A DNA stretch of 64,000 bases, taken from Bacteroidota bacterium (GTDB lineage Bacteria > Bacteroidota > Bacteroidia > Bacteroidales > F082). A program made the position numbers and the translations under genes. The DNA lies in contig JADJXJ010000001.1 of NCBI GenBank assembly GCA_016715945.1, forward strand, positions 2,294,001-2,358,000, read 5' to 3'. Shown here one piece after another: positions 61,491 to 64,000 of the stretch (position 1 is the first letter of the stretch; each line of letters starts with the position of its first letter). The notes beneath the pieces are model-generated. The model saw only the letters and a program-made list of their open reading frames with translations, was not told the origin of the DNA and did not search any database.

Positions 61491-62600
61491 TTAATGATGT
61501 TCTGCGGCATGGGCATGGTCTTCGTGGTGATGCTCCTCAACCGCCGAACCGATATACATGGCCGACAACAAGGTGAACACGAAGGCCTGGATGAATGCCA
61601 CCAGCAATTCGACAAAATTCATAAAGATGGCCAGCACCACCGAAAGCACGGAGATACCGTAGCCGGCAAATACGTTGGTCTGGCCGAATACAAAAATGAG
61701 GCTGATAAAACCAAGAATGATGATGTGACCGGCAGTGATGTTGGCAAAGAGACGCACCATGAGCACAAACGGCTTGATGAACATCCCCACCAACTCGATG
61801 ATGGGCATGAGTGGAAGCGGAAACTTGAGCCACCATGGCACACCAGGGGTGTTGAAAATGTGCGCCCAGTAGTTTTTGTTGGCCCGGATAATGATGGTAA
61901 GAAAAGTGAACAGGGCAAGTATGCCTGTCACCGCCAGGTTGCCTGTCAGGTTGGCCCCAAAGGGAAAAATGGGAATGAGCCCCATCAGATTGTTGAAAAA
62001 GATGAAAAAGAACAGGGTGAGCAGGTAAGGTGCAAATCTTTCGTAATGTTTCTCGCCAATGGAAGCTTTGATCACTTCGTCGCGGATAAAGATGATGAGG
62101 GGTTCGAGAATGGCCTGAAATCCGCGGGGTGCATGCCTGCGCGTTTTCCTGTACATGCGGGCCACATAGAGGAAGATAAGGATAACGAGCGCAGAAGCGA
62201 TGAACAGGCCGAGCACGTTCTTGGTGATCGAAAAATCAAGGGGACGGATGTATGAACCATCGGCAGCACGGCGGACAATCTTTCCTTTGAGTGCGCCCTC
62301 GGTGGCAAGTTCGTAGCCTTTGTAGCTCTCGGTGCCGTGATGAAACTTTGCGCTGCTGAAAATGTGCCACTGGCCTTCGTCGTACAATATCACCGGCAAG
62401 GGGATGCTCACATGGGTATGCCCTATCGAGAGGATGTGCCATTCGTAGGCGTCCACAATGTGCGAGATGATCATCTCGCCGGCATTGAAGCCCTCCTCTC
62501 CGTGTCCTCCTCCTGCATAGGCATGCGGAGCGGATGAAAACAATGAGGCAAAAAGAACAAACAGATAAATCCTAACTCTCTTTATATCAAATATTTTCAT
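61491..62600 (-). CDS. atpB: ATP synthase Fo subunit a, with N-terminal extension
   Basis: 369 residues from MKIFDIKRVRIYLF; the frame is open 52 codons upstream, but that part is not protein-like. A signal-peptide-like segment and an exported region of about 130 residues, rich in His and Gly, precede the five-to-six-helix a-subunit core. The essential Arg is in LMVRLFANITAGH. The C-terminal tail is His-rich (EEHHHEDHAHAAEHH). The long N-terminus is the usual Bacteroidota form. First gene of the leftward atpBEFHAG unit. No atpI was seen. Confidence 0.95.
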   Translation of the reverse strand: MKIFDIKRVRIYLFVLFASLFSSAPHAYAGGGHGEEGFNAGEMIISHIVDAYEWHILSIGHTHVSIPLPVILYDEGQWHIFSSAKFHHGTESYKGYELATEGALKGKIVRRAADGSYIRPLDFSITKNVLGLFIASALVILIFLYVARMYRKTRRHAPRGFQAILEPLIIFIRDEVIKASIGEKHYERFAPYLLTLFFFIFFNNLMGLIPIFPFGANLTGNLAVTGILALFTFLTIIIRANKNYWAHIFNTPGVPWWLKFPLPLMPIIELVGMFIKPFVLMVRLFANITAGHIIILGFISLIFVFGQTNVFAGYGISVLSVVLAIFMNFVELLVAFIQAFVFTLLSAMYIGSAVEEHHHEDHAHAAEHH

Positions 62601-62818
62601 TGTGTACAGGAGGCTTTTCGACTTACTGGTTTGAAGGTGCAATTTTACGGAAGAATTTGGAATTAGGAAAGCTAAAAATCCCAAAATGTTTGAAAAACAG
62701 CCTTTTTGCCGGCATTGATGAGTGGTTTCCGGGCCGGAACAGTTAAAAATTGGCATGCCCTTGCTTTAGCCCATCAGGTTTTTGTATCTTAAGGCACTGA
62801 ATCAGAAACCATTTTGCC

Positions 62819-63334
62819 ATGAAAAACATTTACACCCTGTTGCTGGTTTTTATTGCTGCCATTTGCGGATCGTGCAGCGGCGGACGGCCTGACGAAAGCC
62901 CCGGGCAGACCGACCTGGATCGCGAGCGCGAAAAAGTGGAGAATGTCCTCGAAAAGTATATGATAGCCATCGAAAATCAGGACTTCAAAGCCATAGAAAA
63001 TATTTGGGAAAGTGGCGACAGCGCCATGTTGCTGGGCACCGACAGCGACGAACGACTGATGGGCTGGCACAGCATCCGGAATGCCTACCGCAAACAATTC
63101 GGGCTGATCAACGACACTTATATTGCTGTAAAAGATCAGTTTATACGGCTAAGCAATGACGGCAGGACGGCCTGGTTTTCGCAGCGGATGAATTACAGCT
63201 TCATGTATGAGGATAAGGCCATGAACTTCGACGGCATCCGTTTTACCGGAGTGCTCACCAAAAACGAGGACGGACAGTGGAAGATGGTGCAGGGCCACCT
63301 TTCGGTGCCTGCCCAGATCAATCTGGGTAAATAA
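62819..63334 (+). CDS. NTF2/SnoaL-like lipoprotein
   Basis: 171 residues. The signal peptide ends AAICGSC (lipobox, Cys19). The mature part has the NTF2-like cone-fold pattern: VENVLEKYMIAIENQDFKAI, then GWHSIRNAYRKQF, and strands ending GQWKMVQGHLSVP. Such SnoaL/DUF4440-type domains can be enzymes or ligand-binding proteins; no catalytic residues can be named. Divergent from atpB and convergent with the galactanase gene. Confidence 0.78.
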   Translation: MKNIYTLLLVFIAAICGSCSGGRPDESPGQTDLDREREKVENVLEKYMIAIENQDFKAIENIWESGDSAMLLGTDSDERLMGWHSIRNAYRKQFGLINDTYIAVKDQFIRLSNDGRTAWFSQRMNYSFMYEDKAMNFDGIRFTGVLTKNEDGQWKMVQGHLSVPAQINLGK

Positions 63335-63406
63335 AGCCGCAGAAGCCGATCATTTTCATGCAGGCTTGGGAAAAATTATTTCGCCCGATCAGTGCGCCTG
63401 TTGTTC

Positions 63407-64000
63407 CTATTTCCTGAAGCAATCCATGGCAGGCAGGGCTTTGCCCTCAAAGTCCCACAAGGCCTGGTTTTCCCAGCTCGAACCATTGGTTGCTGCGGGG
63501 CCTTTGTAGCTCACCCATTCTGCACCCCAGTAGCAAAAGCCTGTGGCTCCTGCCTCCTCGGCAAGCTGCCTGATCCGGCAGACAAAGTCGCGCTGGCCCT
63601 GAGGTGTGGCCGGATATCCGGGCAGAAGCTGCTCGGGCTGGCCAATCACGTTGTGCGTATTGTCGTTCCATTGCAGGCTGAAAGGATAGGCCGTTTCGGC
63701 CACAATCACTTCGCGGCCGGTTTGGGCTTTAAGCTGGCGGATGGTCTGGCTCAAGGTTTCGAGGCTGGTGCCATGCCAATAGGGATAATAGCTCAATCCG
63801 GCCAGGTCGTAACTGATTTCGCTGAGGCGACCAAAGAACTCCGGCGCTCCGTCGATGCCGGCATAATGCAGGATTATCCTGCTTCCCGGGTTTGCTGCCC
63901 TGACCGCCGAAACTCCGGCCTGGAGCAATTGCACAAATGCCTGGTGGTTAGCCGATGAACCATCGGGCCACAAAAACCCGCCGTTGATTTCGTTGCCCAC
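63407..64000 (-). CDS. GH53 arabinogalactan endo-beta-1,4-galactanase (5' part beyond window)
   Basis: The last 198 codons of a leftward gene whose start lies past the right edge. GH53 catalytic residues are visible: the acid/base Glu in VGNEINGG (at the very edge) and the nucleophile Glu in VIVAETAYPF. Other family blocks: AGLSYYPYWHG, and FCYWGAEWVSYKGP near the end. It cleaves beta-1,4-galactan side chains of pectin. The signal peptide and first half are not visible. Confidence 0.9.
   Translation of the reverse strand: MGNEINGGFLWPDGSSANHQAFVQLLQAGVSAVRAANPGSRIILHYAGIDGAPEFFGRLSEISYDLAGLSYYPYWHGTSLETLSQTIRQLKAQTGREVIVAETAYPFSLQWNDNTHNVIGQPEQLLPGYPATPQGQRDFVCRIRQLAEEAGATGFCYWGAEWVSYKGPAATNGSSWENQALWDFEGKALPAMDCFRK

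Noticed and set aside
1..64000. CRISPR array, tRNA or rRNA gene, prophage, or restriction, retron or toxin-antitoxin system.
   Set aside because: No regularly spaced short repeats, no tRNA-like cloverleaf in the spacers, and no characteristic protein motifs of these systems were found on either strand.

Overview
The window comes from a Bacteroidota (Bacteroidetes) chromosome, probably a Bacteroidales-type genome; the lineage is inferred from the genes below, not from an rRNA gene. Supporting signs: repeated promoter -7 boxes of the form TAnnTTTG and few Shine-Dalgarno sequences; a DUF3098 gene in the ftsX-uppP-truB-queA cluster; a secreted protein ending in a Por/T9SS-type sorting domain; an AtpB with a long N-terminal exported extension; a DksA-like protein that has lost its zinc cysteines; and IleS with GIHH in place of HIGH. 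No tRNA, rRNA, CRISPR array, prophage or transposase gene was seen.

Layout. 0-12 kb is housekeeping: a truncated DUF255 thioredoxin-domain gene, polA, tadA, a PIN-PhoH ATPase, ftsX, DUF3098, uppP, truB, queA, tag and glyS. 12-24 kb is mixed: a small MscS-type channel, a C69 dipeptidase, a CPBP protease, asd-ribF, a lamin-tail surface protein, a small lipoprotein, two tandem ssb paralogs, and lipA-lipB. 24-31 kb holds a DEDDh exonuclease and a three-gene RND efflux operon. 30.7-38.4 kb is an operon of three sensor kinases (PAS/GAF hybrid kinase, GAF hybrid kinase, receiver-kinase) with no DNA-binding regulator. 38-47 kb holds a PlsC-type acyltransferase, a double universal-stress protein, an RluB-type pseudouridine synthase, ileS, dksA-like and lspA.

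47-62.6 kb is the unusual part. The F1Fo ATP synthase genes are split into atpD-atpC (rightward) and atpB-E-F-H-A-G (leftward). The two halves point at each other across about 8.7 kb that holds ferritin and an accessory island. The island has three directly repeated non-coding elements of roughly 0.4-0.5 kb (A, B, C). Each lies 65-100 bp upstream of a set of envelope genes: A before a tiny lipoprotein and a T9SS beta-helix protein; B before a lipoprotein interrupted by an in-frame amber codon and a coupled outer-membrane barrel protein; C before a large lipoprotein with a degenerate zincin-like motif and an overlapping small lipoprotein. Short REP-like palindromes are scattered through it, and a fragment of a lost paralog sits at its right edge. 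Parts of the island are visibly more AT-rich than the rest of the window. The whole looks like a cassette-like, recombination-prone array of surface-protein genes.

The window ends with an NTF2/SnoaL-like lipoprotein and the 3' part of a GH53 endo-galactanase.
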